NCBI RefSeq assembly: GCF_901000735.1 | Contig: NC_081545.1 | Location: 9,588,973 to 9,652,972 of the forward strand | Source of the DNA: Corylus avellana | Taxonomy: Eukaryota > Streptophyta > Magnoliopsida > Fagales > Betulaceae | DNA: 64,000 nt | Direction of reading: 5' to 3' | Shown: piece by piece, positions 9,978 through 20,752 of the stretch | Layout: every line of letters starts with the position of its first letter | Numbering within the stretch: the stretch's first letter is position 1 | Program-made: the position numbers and the translations under genes | The notes under the pieces: generated by a model | Database searches by the model: none | Told to the model about the DNA's origin: nothing | Seen by the model: the letters and a program-made list of their open reading frames with translations, nothing else

Positions 9978-12900
9978 GCCTCCGGCAGCGGCCTTCTGCG
10001 GCCCAGCCGCGGCCACCACCGGCGGAATCGGAGCCGTACAACATCATCCCCATCCACAACCTGCTGGCGGACCACCCGTCCCTGCGGTTCCCTGAGGTCC
10101 GCGCAGTGACGAGCGCGCTCCGGGCGGTGGGGGACCTGAGAAAGCCGCCCCACGGGCAATGGGCGCCCCACATGGACCTCCTGGACTGGCTGGCCCTCTT
10201 CTTCGGCTTCCAAATTGACAACGTCCGGAACCAGCGGGAGCACCTGGTGCTCCACCTGGCCAACGCCCAGATGCGCCTCTCGCCTCCCCCTGACAACATC
10301 GACGTCCTCGACTCCACCGTTTTGCGCCGCTTCCGCAAGAAGCTTCTTCGCAACTACAACGCCTGGTGCTCCTACCTAGGCAAGAAGTCCAACATCTGGA
10401 TCTCCGATCGCCGGGAGGCCTCCTCCGCCGCCGACCACCGCCGCGAGCTCCTCTACGTCTCGCTCTACCTCCTCATCTGGGGCGAGGCCGCCAATCTCCG
10501 CTTCGTTCCCGAGTGCATCTGCTTTATATTCCACAACATGGCCATGGAGCTCAACAAGATCCTCGAGGACTACATCGATGAGAACACCGGTCGGCCGGTC
10601 GTGCCCTCGTTGTCCGGCGAGAACGCGTTCTTGAACTGCGTGGTTAAACCCATCTACGAGACGATCCGGGCCGAGGTTGACAGCAGCAAGAACGGCACTG
10701 CGCCGCATCGTGTGTGGCGCAATTATGATGACATAAACGAGTACTTTTGGAGTAAACGGTGCTTTCAAAAGCTCAAATGGCCGCTCGATTTGTCGAGTAA
10801 TTTCTTTGTGATGAGTGGTAGTGGGAGGCGTGTGGGGAAAACTGGGTTTGTGGAGCAGAGGTCGTTTTGGAACTTGTTCAGGAGCTTCGACAGGCTGTGG
10901 GTGATGCTGGCGTTGTTTTTGCAGGCGGCGATCATCATCGCCTGGGAACAGAAGGACAATCCATGGCAGGCATTGAGGAGTAGGGACGTGCAAGTCAAGG
11001 TTTTGACAGTATTCTTCACGTGGAGCGGATTGCGGTTCGTGAAGTCCTTGTTGGACGCTGGGATGCAGTACAGTTTGGTATCCAGAGAGACGCTGGGGCT
11101 CGGGGTGAGGATGGTGATGAAGAGCGTGGTTGCGGCCGTGTGGCTCTTGATTTTCGGGGTGTTCTATGGACGGATATGGTCTCAGAAAAACCACGATCGG
11201 CGGTGGTCCGCCGAGGCGAATCGGAGGGTGGTGACTTTTTTAGAGGTCGTCTTGGTTTTCGTCTTGCCGGAGATTTTGGCGATTGCCCTGTTTATTATTC
11301 CGTGGATTAGGAATTTCATCGAGGAGTCCAATTGGAGGGTGTTCTATATTTTGTCGTGGTGGTTTCAGAGCCGGACTTTTGTGGGTCGTGGGTTGAGGGA
11401 AGGTCTGGTGGATAACATAAAGTACACTCTGTTCTGGATTCTGGTGCTTGCCACCAAGTTTTGTTTCAGCTATTTTCTGCAGGTCAAGCCCATGATCGCC
11501 CCATCAAAAGCGCTGTGGAATCTGCAGGACGTGCACTATGAATGGTATCAGGTTTTCAAACGCAGCAACAGATTAGCGGTTGGGCTTCTGTGGCTTCCTG
11601 TTGTTCTGATTTATCTCATGGACATTCAGATTTGGTATTCAATCTATTCCTCTTTTGTTGGGGCAGCCGTGGGGTTATTTCAGCACTTGGGTGAGATTCG
11701 GAATATTGAACAATTGAGGCTGAGGTTCCAGTTCTTTGCAAGTGCTATTCAGTTCAATCTCATGCCGGAGGAGCAGCTGTTGAATGCAAGGGGGATGAGG
11801 AACAGGTTTAAGGATGCCATCCACCGATTGAAGCTGCGATATGGGCTTGGTCGGCCCTACAGGAAGCTTGAATCAAACCAGGTTGAGGCTAATAAGTTTG
11901 CTCTCATATGGAATGAGATCATTTCGATTTTCAGGGAAGAAGATATAATCTCTGACACTGAGCTTGAGCTGTTGGAGCTGCCGCAGAACTCGTGGAATGT
12001 CAGGGTCATCCGCTGGCCTACTTTCCTTCTCTGTAATGAGCTGCTGCTTGCGCTCAGTCAGGCGAAGGAGTTGGTGGATGCTCCTGACAAGTGGCTCTGG
12101 TATAAGATATGCAAGAATGAGTACAGGCGGTGCGCTGTGATGGAAGCTTATGATTGTATCAAGCACTTGCTGCTTGAGGTTATCAAACGCAACACCGAAG
12201 AGCATTCCATTATGACCGTCTTTTTTCAAGAGATCGATCACTCTATTGAGATTGAGAGGTTCACTAAAACTTTCAACATGACGGTACTTCCCCAGCTCCA
12301 CACCCAGTTGATCAAATTTGTTCAGCTGTTGAACAAACCTAAGAAAGATCCTACGCAGGTGGTAAACGCTCTGCAGGCCATTTATGAGATTGCCAAAAGG
12401 GATTTTTTCAAGGAGAAGAGGACCGTTGAACAGCTGAGGGAGGATGGTCTGGCTCTTCGCAATCCAGCTTCTGCTCAGGGTCTGCTTTTTGAGAATGCTG
12501 TCAGCTTACCTGATGCGGAGAACGAGGCCTTTTATCGGCAGGTTAGGCGGCTGCACACGATTCTTACCTCTCGGGACTCGATGCATAATATCCCGGTAAA
12601 TCTTGAGGCAAGACGCCGGATTGCCTTCTTTAGTAATTCCCTTTTCATGAACATGCCCCACGCCCCCCAAGTTGAGAAAATGATGGCTTTCAGTGTTCTG
12701 ACTCCTTACTACACTGAAGAAGTAGTGTATAGCAAAGAGCAACTTAGAACAGAGAATGAAGATGGGGTTTCGACCCTGTACTATTTGCAGACAATTTATG
12801 CTGATGAGTGGAAAAATTTTGTGGAGAGGATGCGGCGAGAAGGGATGGTGAAAGAGGAAGAATTATGGACAACCAAGCTGAGAGATCTCAGGCTTTGGGC

Positions 12901-15280
12901 CTCGTACAGAGGCCAGACACTTTCCCGGACTGTAAGGGGAATGATGTATTACTATCGGGCTCTTAGGATGCTGGCGTTTCTGGATTCTGCATCGGAGATG
13001 GACATCCGGGAAGGATCACGGGAACTCGGATCGATGAGACGAGATAGCTTGGATGGTTACAACTCGGAAAGGTCAGCTTCTGTGAGGAGTTTGAGTAGAA
13101 CAAGCAGTGCAGTGAACTTGTTATTCAAAGGACACGAGTATGGGACTGCTTTGATGAAGTACACATACGTGGTTGCCTGCCAGATATATGGGACTCAAAA
13201 GGCAAAAAAAGATCCTAATGCGGACGAAATCTTGTATCTAATGAAAAACAATGAGACCCTTCGAGTGGCCTATGTTGATGAGGTTTCTACAGGGAGGGAC
13301 GAGAAGGAGTACTTCTCTGTCCTTGTGAAGTACGATCACGAGTTGGAGAAGGAAGTGGAAATCTACAGGATAAAGTTGCCTGGTCCCTTAAAGCTTGGAG
13401 AGGGTAAACCTGAGAATCAAAATCATGCAATCATCTTCACCCGTGGTGATGCTGTTCAGACTATTGATATGAACCAAGACAACTATTTTGAAGAGGCACT
13501 CAAAATGCGTAATCTGTTGGAAGAATTCAGGCGCTATTATGGTATCAGGAAGCCTACTATCTTGGGAGTTAGGGAGCACATTTTTACTGGTTCTGTTTCA
13601 TCGCTTGCTTGGTTTATGTCGGCTCAGGAAACAAGTTTTGTGACCTTAGGACAGCGGGTTTTAGCAAACCCCTTGAAGGTTCGAATGCATTACGGCCATC
13701 CAGATGTTTTTGACAGGTTTTGGTTCATGACTCGTGGTGGCATCAGTAAAGCTTCTAGAGTGATTAACATCAGTGAGGACATTTTTGCTGGCTTTAATTG
13801 CACATTGCGAGGAGGCAATGTCACCCACCATGAATACATCCAAGTTGGCAAAGGAAGGGATGTTGGGTTGAATCAAGTATCCATGTTTGAGGCCAAGGTT
13901 TCTAGTGGAAATGGTGAGCAAGTTCTCAGCAGAGATGTATACAGGTTGGGTCATAGGCTGGACTTCTTCCGGATGCTGTCATTCTTTTACACTACTGTGG
14001 GATTCTTTTTCAACACAATGGTGGTTATTCTGACTGTATATGCATTTCTGTGGGGTCGACTCTATCTGGCTCTTAGTGGCGTTGAGGCTGCTGCCAACAC
14101 AAAAAGCAATGCAGCGCTCGGTACAATCTTGAATCAGCAGTTCATCATCCAGCTTGGTCTGTTCACTGCTCTTCCCATGATAGTGGAGAACTCTCTTGAG
14201 CTTGGGTTCCTTCCAGCTATCTGGGATTTCTTGACAATGCAGCTCCAGCTTTCATCTGTTTTCTACACATTCTCTATGGGAACTCGTGCTCACTACTTTG
14301 GCCGGACTATTCTTCATGGCGGCGCAAAATATCGAGCTACTGGGCGTGGTTTTGTCGTGCAGCACAAGAGTTTTGCAGAGAATTATAGACTCTTTGCTCG
14401 TAGCCACTTTGTGAAGGCGATTGAACTTGGTCTGATACTGATAGTTTACGCAACGCACAGTCCTATAGCCGCTGACACATTTGTTTACATAGCCATGACC
14501 ATCACAAGTTGGTTCCTGGTTATGTCATGGATTATGGCTCCCTTCGTGTTCAATCCTTCCGGGTTCGATTGGTTGAAGACTGTTTATGATTTTGATGACT
14601 TCATGAACTGGATTTGGTTCCGTGGCAGTGTGTTTGCAAAATCTGAACAGAGCTGGGAAAGATGGTGGTACGAGGAGCAGGATCATCTAAGGACGACTGG
14701 TATTTGGGGAAAGGTACTGGAAATAATCTTGGACCTCCGATTCTTCTTTTTTCAGTATGGGATAGTATACCAGCTAAACATTGCTGCTGGGAGTACCAGT
14801 ATAGCTGTTTACTTGTTGTCTTGGATCTATGTGTTTGTGGCGTTTGGTATATATGTGGTAATAGCATATGCTCGGGTTAAATATGCTGCAAGGGAACACA
14901 TCTACTATCGTCTGGTCCAGTTTCTCGTGATTATACTTGCAATACTTGTGATACTTGCCCTGCTGGAATTCACGGATTTTACGTTTGTTGATATTTTCAC
15001 TAGTCTGTTGGCATTCATCCCCACCGGTTGGGGACTGTTATTGATTGCCCAAGTATTTCGGCCTTTGCTGCAGTCCACTATACTTTGGGAGCTTGTTATT
15101 TCTCTGGCTCGAATGTATGATGTAATGTTTGGAGTCATTGTTATGGTTCCTGTGGCTCTACTGTCATGGTTGCCTGGGTTTCAGTCAATGCAGACGAGGA
15201 TCCTCTTCAACGAAGCATTTAGCAGGGGCCTCCGCATTTTCCAGATTGTTACAGGGAAAAAATCTAAGGGTGACGCATGA
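9974..15280 (+). CDS. CALS12: Callose synthase 12 (1,3-beta-glucan synthase, GT48)
   Basis: Polymerises UDP-glucose into 1,3-beta-glucan (callose) at the plasma membrane. The Arabidopsis orthologue GSL5/PMR4 makes wound and papillary callose and contributes to pollen development. The single 1768-residue ORF matches the family length. An FKS1-type domain covers about residues 155-260 (LYLLIWGEAANLRFVPEC at 164-181). An N-terminal membrane cluster follows (about 309-325, 340-356, 380-398, 423-443, 484-504, 536-566). The cytoplasmic GT48 region runs from about 850, with ARRRIAFFSNSLFMNMP near 880. A C-terminal cluster of membrane segments spans about 1330-1720, with RATG at 1454-1457. The end reads GKKSKGDA, close to GSL5. 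The start was chosen because the N-terminus (MSLRQR, EPYNIIPIHNLLADHPSLRFP) aligns with GSL5 from Met1. Coding sequence is uninterrupted, as expected for the few-intron GSL1/GSL5 group. The first ~650 bases are strikingly GC-rich. Identity is very secure; CALS12 over CALS11 rests on recalled similarity. Confidence 0.96.
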   Translation: MSLRQRPSAAQPRPPPAESEPYNIIPIHNLLADHPSLRFPEVRAVTSALRAVGDLRKPPHGQWAPHMDLLDWLALFFGFQIDNVRNQREHLVLHLANAQMRLSPPPDNIDVLDSTVLRRFRKKLLRNYNAWCSYLGKKSNIWISDRREASSAADHRRELLYVSLYLLIWGEAANLRFVPECICFIFHNMAMELNKILEDYIDENTGRPVVPSLSGENAFLNCVVKPIYETIRAEVDSSKNGTAPHRVWRNYDDINEYFWSKRCFQKLKWPLDLSSNFFVMSGSGRRVGKTGFVEQRSFWNLFRSFDRLWVMLALFLQAAIIIAWEQKDNPWQALRSRDVQVKVLTVFFTWSGLRFVKSLLDAGMQYSLVSRETLGLGVRMVMKSVVAAVWLLIFGVFYGRIWSQKNHDRRWSAEANRRVVTFLEVVLVFVLPEILAIALFIIPWIRNFIEESNWRVFYILSWWFQSRTFVGRGLREGLVDNIKYTLFWILVLATKFCFSYFLQVKPMIAPSKALWNLQDVHYEWYQVFKRSNRLAVGLLWLPVVLIYLMDIQIWYSIYSSFVGAAVGLFQHLGEIRNIEQLRLRFQFFASAIQFNLMPEEQLLNARGMRNRFKDAIHRLKLRYGLGRPYRKLESNQVEANKFALIWNEIISIFREEDIISDTELELLELPQNSWNVRVIRWPTFLLCNELLLALSQAKELVDAPDKWLWYKICKNEYRRCAVMEAYDCIKHLLLEVIKRNTEEHSIMTVFFQEIDHSIEIERFTKTFNMTVLPQLHTQLIKFVQLLNKPKKDPTQVVNALQAIYEIAKRDFFKEKRTVEQLREDGLALRNPASAQGLLFENAVSLPDAENEAFYRQVRRLHTILTSRDSMHNIPVNLEARRRIAFFSNSLFMNMPHAPQVEKMMAFSVLTPYYTEEVVYSKEQLRTENEDGVSTLYYLQTIYADEWKNFVERMRREGMVKEEELWTTKLRDLRLWASYRGQTLSRTVRGMMYYYRALRMLAFLDSASEMDIREGSRELGSMRRDSLDGYNSERSASVRSLSRTSSAVNLLFKGHEYGTALMKYTYVVACQIYGTQKAKKDPNADEILYLMKNNETLRVAYVDEVSTGRDEKEYFSVLVKYDHELEKEVEIYRIKLPGPLKLGEGKPENQNHAIIFTRGDAVQTIDMNQDNYFEEALKMRNLLEEFRRYYGIRKPTILGVREHIFTGSVSSLAWFMSAQETSFVTLGQRVLANPLKVRMHYGHPDVFDRFWFMTRGGISKASRVINISEDIFAGFNCTLRGGNVTHHEYIQVGKGRDVGLNQVSMFEAKVSSGNGEQVLSRDVYRLGHRLDFFRMLSFFYTTVGFFFNTMVVILTVYAFLWGRLYLALSGVEAAANTKSNAALGTILNQQFIIQLGLFTALPMIVENSLELGFLPAIWDFLTMQLQLSSVFYTFSMGTRAHYFGRTILHGGAKYRATGRGFVVQHKSFAENYRLFARSHFVKAIELGLILIVYATHSPIAADTFVYIAMTITSWFLVMSWIMAPFVFNPSGFDWLKTVYDFDDFMNWIWFRGSVFAKSEQSWERWWYEEQDHLRTTGIWGKVLEIILDLRFFFFQYGIVYQLNIAAGSTSIAVYLLSWIYVFVAFGIYVVIAYARVKYAAREHIYYRLVQFLVIILAILVILALLEFTDFTFVDIFTSLLAFIPTGWGLLLIAQVFRPLLQSTILWELVISLARMYDVMFGVIVMVPVALLSWLPGFQSMQTRILFNEAFSRGLRIFQIVTGKKSKGDA

Positions 15281-15825
15281 TTTGAGGTAACTTCCTGGGA
15301 ACTTCTTCCTGCTTATTCACAAGGTTTTTGTCAATTATATTGGCTAGGGGGTAAAATTAGCTATTGCATCATCATGCAGTTGAAAAACGTTCATTCCATC
15401 TTTTATTGATGTCCTCTAATGACTGCAAATACTGAAGTTGAATTGACTGCTTTGTTCAGAATCTATGTTCGCAAGTCAGTAAGAGTGGCTAAGTTGAATA
15501 AATGCCAAAATGAGGTCATCATCTTCATGGATGCCCAAAATTTAATGGTGGAAATTTGGAAAAACATAATGGATATGGGGGTATCGAATAGAGTTCAGAT
15601 TTATTGAGGGACTGTTATTTTTTGTTGAAGCACTTCAGCTTCTTTTTGGTTAAAATTTTATAAAGACCATAGTGCTTGGCTTATTGTGCCTGGCTTCATG
15701 GCTCGAGTCCACTATTCTTAGATGGTTAGACATGAACTTTGTTGTCCTCCTAGTCTTCCTAGTATGTTTTTGGGCATTGGACAAATATAGGTGGCTCTCT
15801 AGTAGAACCAAGGCAATGTATAATT
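15281..15825 (+). other. CALS12 3' flank / 3'UTR
   Basis: T-rich sequence typical of a plant 3'UTR. Short open frames here (15419-15607, 15672-15854) show no recognisable product. Confidence 0.45.
15497..15502 (+). terminator. Candidate CALS12 polyadenylation signal
   Basis: AATAAA 217 bases after the stop codon in otherwise non-coding sequence. The motif is common by chance in AT-rich DNA, so this is only a candidate. Confidence 0.3.
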
Positions 15826-16102
15826 TAAGAGCACGAATAGCAGATACCCTATAGCCCATTCTATTCCCTATGTTTAGGGAAAATTTCAAAAAAACTACAA
15901 AAACCCACCCTCATCAGCTTTTCTAAATTTAACCTACACCCTTGGGTAGCTATAGTGTTTCCCAATGCATTGGAAAACACTGTAGCTACCCAATGCTTTA
16001 TTTTAATCCTAAAATACCACATGTCTCTCTCTTCTCACGTTTCCCAATCTTTTCTTCCTCCTCTCTTTTTCTTCTTCTTCACAACACTTCCGTCTTCCTC
16101 TC

Positions 16103-16139
<37 letters not shown>

Positions 16140-16650
16140 CAAGAATAGAACTGAACAAACCAAAAAATGAATTCCAAAATCTTCAAAATTGATGAAACCC
16201 ATAAATTCCTTAAAAAAGCACAAATCACAAATCCACAAAATCTTCAACCCAAAAACATTGAATATTCCACCACTTGAAATCAGCAGAACTCAACAAACAA
16301 AAAAGATATCAGAACCTAGAAATCAATGGAGACTAGAGACAGAGATTGAGAGACAGAGATGAGAGAGAGAGATTGAGAGACAAAGAAGAAAGACAGACAG
16401 AGACGACGAGAGAGAGAGAGAAAACACAGACGGTGAGAGAGACGGAGAAGAGAGAGATTGGGAGAAAAGAGATGGATTTTTTTAGAATAGAAAAAAGAAA
16501 AATAAAAGTAAAAAAAAATATTATTTTAATGATATAGGAAAGATTTAGGGAATTTATTGTGGGGTGTATTTAGATAGGGAACTAAAAAGTAGTTTTGTTC
16601 CCTAAATTTAAGGAAAATGGTTGAGTATCTCCTGGTAGTGCTTTAACATC
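15826..16650. mobile_element. MITE-like element with TC/GA microsatellites
   Basis: The left end, TTTAAGAGCACGAATAGCAG followed by ATACCCTA, is loosely mirrored by the right end TACCAGG...GTGCTTTAA read on the other strand (TTAAAGCACTACCAGGAGAT). TTTAGGGA/TCCCTAAA blocks lie inside both arms. Between them are a TC run (16105-16136) and a GA-rich stretch (16340-16460). GTAGCTA blocks around 15940-15990 form a small hairpin. Superfamily and exact ends are uncertain. Confidence 0.45.
16105..16136. repeat. TC dinucleotide microsatellite
   Basis: A continuous (TC)n run, which creates artefactual Leu/Ser frames on the + strand and Arg/Glu frames on the - strand. Confidence 0.9.
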
Positions 16651-19600
16651 AAGAACAATCAAATTCTCTTAGTCATAAAAAAGAAAAAGAAAAAAGAAAT
16701 TAAGAACAAAATATTACTTAGAAATATCCTGGGATTTTTGCTTATTTTAAGGCAAATTTTGACGTAAGATATCTTTCTCTAGCATGGCATATTTAACTTC
16801 TCAAGGAGCCTTGATGATCTCTTGATGTCTTTGAGGAGTGCTCTCTGCCTTCTATATTTGTCCGTGTATTCCTTGAAGCTTTGTAGAATCATCCTAGTAT
16901 TATTTTTTTTTACTTAAAAGTTCCTGTAGAGTTTGATTAGAGGTTATCAATTATGTACCACATGGTGCTTGTAAGTATTTTTAAAACTTGTTTCTTTTAT
17001 TTCTGTTTTTTTTTTTTTTTTTTGAAACGATAAATATATATCCTATGAAGCTTCCACCCATTTCTCAGAGATTGCCTCATGTTTTGCAGGTCTGATGTCA
17101 GTGTGAGTTGTAGAGAAACGATAGAAGTTGAGAAGCTTGATTTCTTTTTTGCTTTGTGGAGGTTCTTGTGTGTATTCCAGAAAGGGCTTCCATTATATTT
17201 CATTTCAATTTCAGCCAGAGGCAGAGAGGACAATATTATTTCATTCTTCATCACAGGGTTCATCTTCCCTTTACTAGTGTAATTAGTAATTAGTTTTGTT
17301 TTTCTCATTTTCAAAGTAATATTTGGTTACTTGTGCTTAACCCTTCCCATTTTCCCACAATTCCCCATGTTTTTGAAAGGTATAGCTCTTGGCATAGTTT
17401 GTTTACCGAGTGTAGAGCATAGGGTTTTAGTTTGCTGAGATTGTTAGAATATTTGCTATTCTTTTGTCAGAAATTGAGCAAGCAATGTTTACTCATTCTT
17501 CATCTGTGATATGATTTGGCTCACCTTTCTCTACTAAACTCTTACCATTTTTTTTTTTTCGGGTCGTGTTCCATAAGAAATGAATGCATGTTGACATTTC
17601 ATGTGCTTGTTCCCTTTTACCAAGCGACTTTCTGTGTACCTTACATCACAGTTACTCATACTTTATGTCCTTTTCTTCTTCTTAAGCAATACAAAGGGAA
17701 GCGTGGGTAATACGTCAAAAGAAAAACAAGGAAAATGGGTGGACAGCTAGACAAAGACCCCCCCAATACAATCCACATAGTGTAACATAAATTTAAAGGC
17801 TATTATTGCAAGTTAGGTTGCAAGTTAGACAAGAAAAGTGCTTCCATTAACAGCGGTTGTAGCGACATTGGTTGTTACAACATGTAAGCTTGAGAAACGT
17901 AGCAAAAAAGAAAGCACTGGTAGTGGTTGGATTGGAGCCGTTGGAGAGGAATACCATCGCAAAGTCCAACATAAGAGATACCCAATGAAGAAAGCATAGG
18001 GGACACTGAAATTGGATTTGCAATTAGATCTGGAGGTCTTCGTAGACAAAATAAAAGCTGATAGCTGTGACTGCTATATCAATTTATAAGTTTGTAAATA
18101 TCTTTGTCAAAACACTTTGTTTATGCTTTATATGTCTCATTCACTTTTTATTCTTTCACAACTTGAACCAACTTACGAATACAACGAAGATCTAACTCAA
18201 GTCTAATATTATGAGAATATTTGGTTAATTTGATGGGATCCAAGCCCATGTAAGCAAGTTGACTTGTCACTAACCAATGGACATTGGTTAAATTGCTTTG
18301 GCAGATTTATGGCCGACATAAGAGAATAATAAAATAATCCCCTTGTGCCCCGTTATGGCGACTGCTTAAGAATAAATTAAAGGAGAATACTTGGATTTTC
18401 ATTCTTTTAGGGGGAGTTCCCTGAATAAGACGTTGTGGAGGGCCTTGTGGCTTTTCAGTACGGATTGGGGCTCTTTAGTAAGGATTTGAATCTTTAACAA
18501 TTTGTTGTGTAAATGGCTAATAATTTAGACAAATCCATATAAAATTCATCCGTCAAATAAATTTTAAATCGTCTGATTTATTCGAACATGAAAGTCTAAC
18601 ATGAACTCTCTCATACGTGCTCTCCTAATTATTAGTTAAGAGCTTGTTTGTGTGTGCGTTTGATAAGTTTAAAAGTGCTTTTAATACTTAACAAATCTTA
18701 CTCATTTGATAAAAAAAATTAAAAGCACTTTGAAAGGTCTCAAAAGCCTAAAAATGACTAAAGCGCACGTTAATTTCGTCAAAAAAACGTTTTTTGACTT
18801 AAAAATTCTATTTCTCAAACACAACTTTAAAAATACTTTACGGTAAGCGAAAAAAATCAACTGTAATTTTTTTAATTGAGGTGACCATAATAAACAGTAA
18901 AAATTACAAATGCTTCCTTAAATGTAAGGGAATCATAATTTGACCGGACCCTATTAAAATATCGGTAAGACTCAGAACGAATTATTAAGAATTCATATTT
19001 TAAAAGTCGAACTACCGACTTAATGCTGATGGTCCCAATATTGTTTCTTGTACAGGTGGAAAAGGAAGCAGCTGGCGCCTTCTCTTGAGTCAAACTCCAT
19101 CCTTATCCTTCGCCATCAAGAATTCAACACGAATCGATCCAGGCCGCCCGCTCCTTTGCCGACTTCCATCCATGGTGTCACATCTGTAAACGTTCCAACT
19201 TAACGGATGCATCCAGAATCTACCACTGCATACTTTACTAAAAAAAGAAAATTCTTGCAGGTTTTGGAGAATTAATACTCTGAGATCATCCTACGAATGA
19301 ATAGTATGAAACCATCAAATAAAAAGATTTTATTAGGATTCGTTAAAAAAAGAAAATCATAATAAAATGATAACACACCCTTAATTGCTTTTTTCGTGGC
19401 TAATAAACTAATATTTGTCAACTTGAAATATAATTATATAAGAGTAGAAAAAGTTTAAATAGTATAACTCATGATCCATCACTATTCCAATTTCCACTAT
19501 GCTCACGCATGATTGTCAATTTATTATTTCATTTTTAAATAATATTTATATAAATGGAGAATGTCAAGTCAGCATAATGAGATGATTCACATCAAACTTA

Positions 19601-19713
19601 ACAAATTTTTTCTAATTTTAGCTAAAAAATTAGTTTTTTTTTTGAAAGAACTACACCTAACTCTCTATTTTAGTTAAATTTTATATACTTATTTGTGAGT
19701 AGCGTAGTAGCTT
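16651..19713. other. Intergenic between CALS12 and TPC1, no gene recognised
   Basis: AT-rich sequence with a poly-T tract (17008-17023). Open frames up to about 105 residues are low-complexity or lack any recognisable domain. A segment around 18640-18780 (GTGTGCGTTTGATAAGTTTA, AAAAGTGCTTTTAA) looks like eroded MITE sequence, but ends were not found. Confidence 0.5.
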
Positions 19714-19730
19714 AATAATTGAACCCAAAG
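19714..19730. repeat. SINE target-site duplication, left
   Basis: AATAATTGAACCCAAAG, repeated with one extra A at 19836-19853. Confidence 0.7.
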
Positions 19731-19835
19731 TCCATAAAAAGTAACTCAATCGGCTGGAACCATACTTAACGAAGCGAAGATTATTAGTTTGAATCTCTCT
19801 CACCCCTCTTGTGCCGACATGTCAAAACAAAAAAA
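19731..19835 (+). mobile_element. tRNA-derived SINE
   Basis: About 105 bp between 17-bp direct repeats. The head holds a box-A-like TAACTCAATCGGCTGG (about 19742-19757). A box-B-like AGTTTGAATCTC sits about 30 bases later, compared with the consensus GGTTCGAATCC. The element ends in an A-rich tail (AAAACAAAAAAAA). This order (box A, box B, A tail, long target duplication) is that of a Pol III SINE mobilised by a LINE. The box-B changes suggest an old, transcriptionally weak copy. Confidence 0.7.
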
Positions 19836-19853
19836 AATAATTGAACCCAAAAG
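19836..19853. repeat. SINE target-site duplication, right
   Basis: AATAATTGAACCCAAAAG, one A longer than the left copy at 19714-19730. Confidence 0.7.
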
Positions 19854-20626
19854 TTTCGTATACTTGATAATGATTTTAGAAAGTTATTTTTAAATTTGGA
19901 CAGAAATTTATTTCAAATCAGTTTGGAGGAAATATCCTCCAACTCATTTAAAATAGTGTCAAGTGTCTATAAACATTTACAATGCACATTAAATTCTTAA
20001 TGTCATTAATAGTAGTTTACTAATTTAGACTAAATTTAATGTGAATTTTAAATATTTATAGACACTTGACAATAGTTTAAAAGACAAAGTTTTCCTCTAA
20101 ACTGGGTTAGAGGAATTTTCTTCAACATACTCTATGAAAGTGACATGTGTTTTTTTTTTTTAATAATATGTGAGACGAACATGAGTTTTAAATAAAATTT
20201 ATTCCAACTTTGTTTTTACTATTAAAAAAACATGTGCATCTTACATGTTAAAGAGACATATGTTATATAGTAGGTCGAAGGAAATTTCTTTAACCCAATT
20301 TTGAGATAAACTTTGTCCTATGTTTGTGTCCAATAAATTTGATCCTAAAAAAGTGTTTTGATTTGATTTAAATATCTCTTAGAGGAGAGTGCATGGAAGT
20401 AGCCGTGAGGGCTAGCTCATGGGAACCAGAAGCGAATGGTTCGAACGTTCACACGTCTTCTATTGATGAGAATTCATTTCATAACTGGCACGCTTTACGT
20501 CTCAAATCACCACCTTCCTGTCTCTTCCTGTCTCTTCCTCTCTGTCTCTGTATTACTGTATATGACTTTTTTGGCTGAAAGAAAGTGCAAGTGTAATTTG
20601 GTTTCTGTTTCTTTATTCTCTCTGAG
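19854..20626 (+). promoter_or_regulatory. TPC1 upstream region and 5' leader
   Basis: AT-rich promoter sequence followed by a pyrimidine-rich leader (CTTCCTGTCTCTTCCTGTCT, about 20514-20545). Direct and inverted copies of a TTAATGTGCAT-like block occur at 19970-20060. An ORF of 68 codons (20436-20642) overlaps the TPC1 start in another frame and would be an inhibitory uORF if transcription starts upstream of it. No TSS can be assigned. Confidence 0.35.
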
Positions 20627-20752
20627 ATGGAGAAGCCTCTGATGGGTGGAGAAAGCAGTGGAAGTGGAGTTCGCCGGAGAGGGCACTATAAACACTCTGA
20701 TGCTATTGCTTATGGTTCGCGTTATCAAAGGGCTGCGGCACTGATTGATCTG
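20627..20752 (+). CDS. TPC1: TPC1 exon 1
   Basis: 42 codons from ATG, ending ...QRAAALIDL before a GTTAGT donor. It encodes the cytosolic N-terminus, equivalent to the Arabidopsis segment ending AAALVDL. Phase 0. Confidence 0.92.

Noticed and set aside
10376..11194. 272-codon minus-strand frame inside CALS12
   Set aside because: Antisense shadow of the GC-rich CALS12 coding region with no recognisable domain.
11873..14867. Several 60-140-codon minus-strand frames within CALS12
   Set aside because: Shadows of the sense coding sequence.
16346..16537. Arg/Glu-rich 63-codon frame
   Set aside because: Produced by the GA-rich repeat tract of a MITE-like element.
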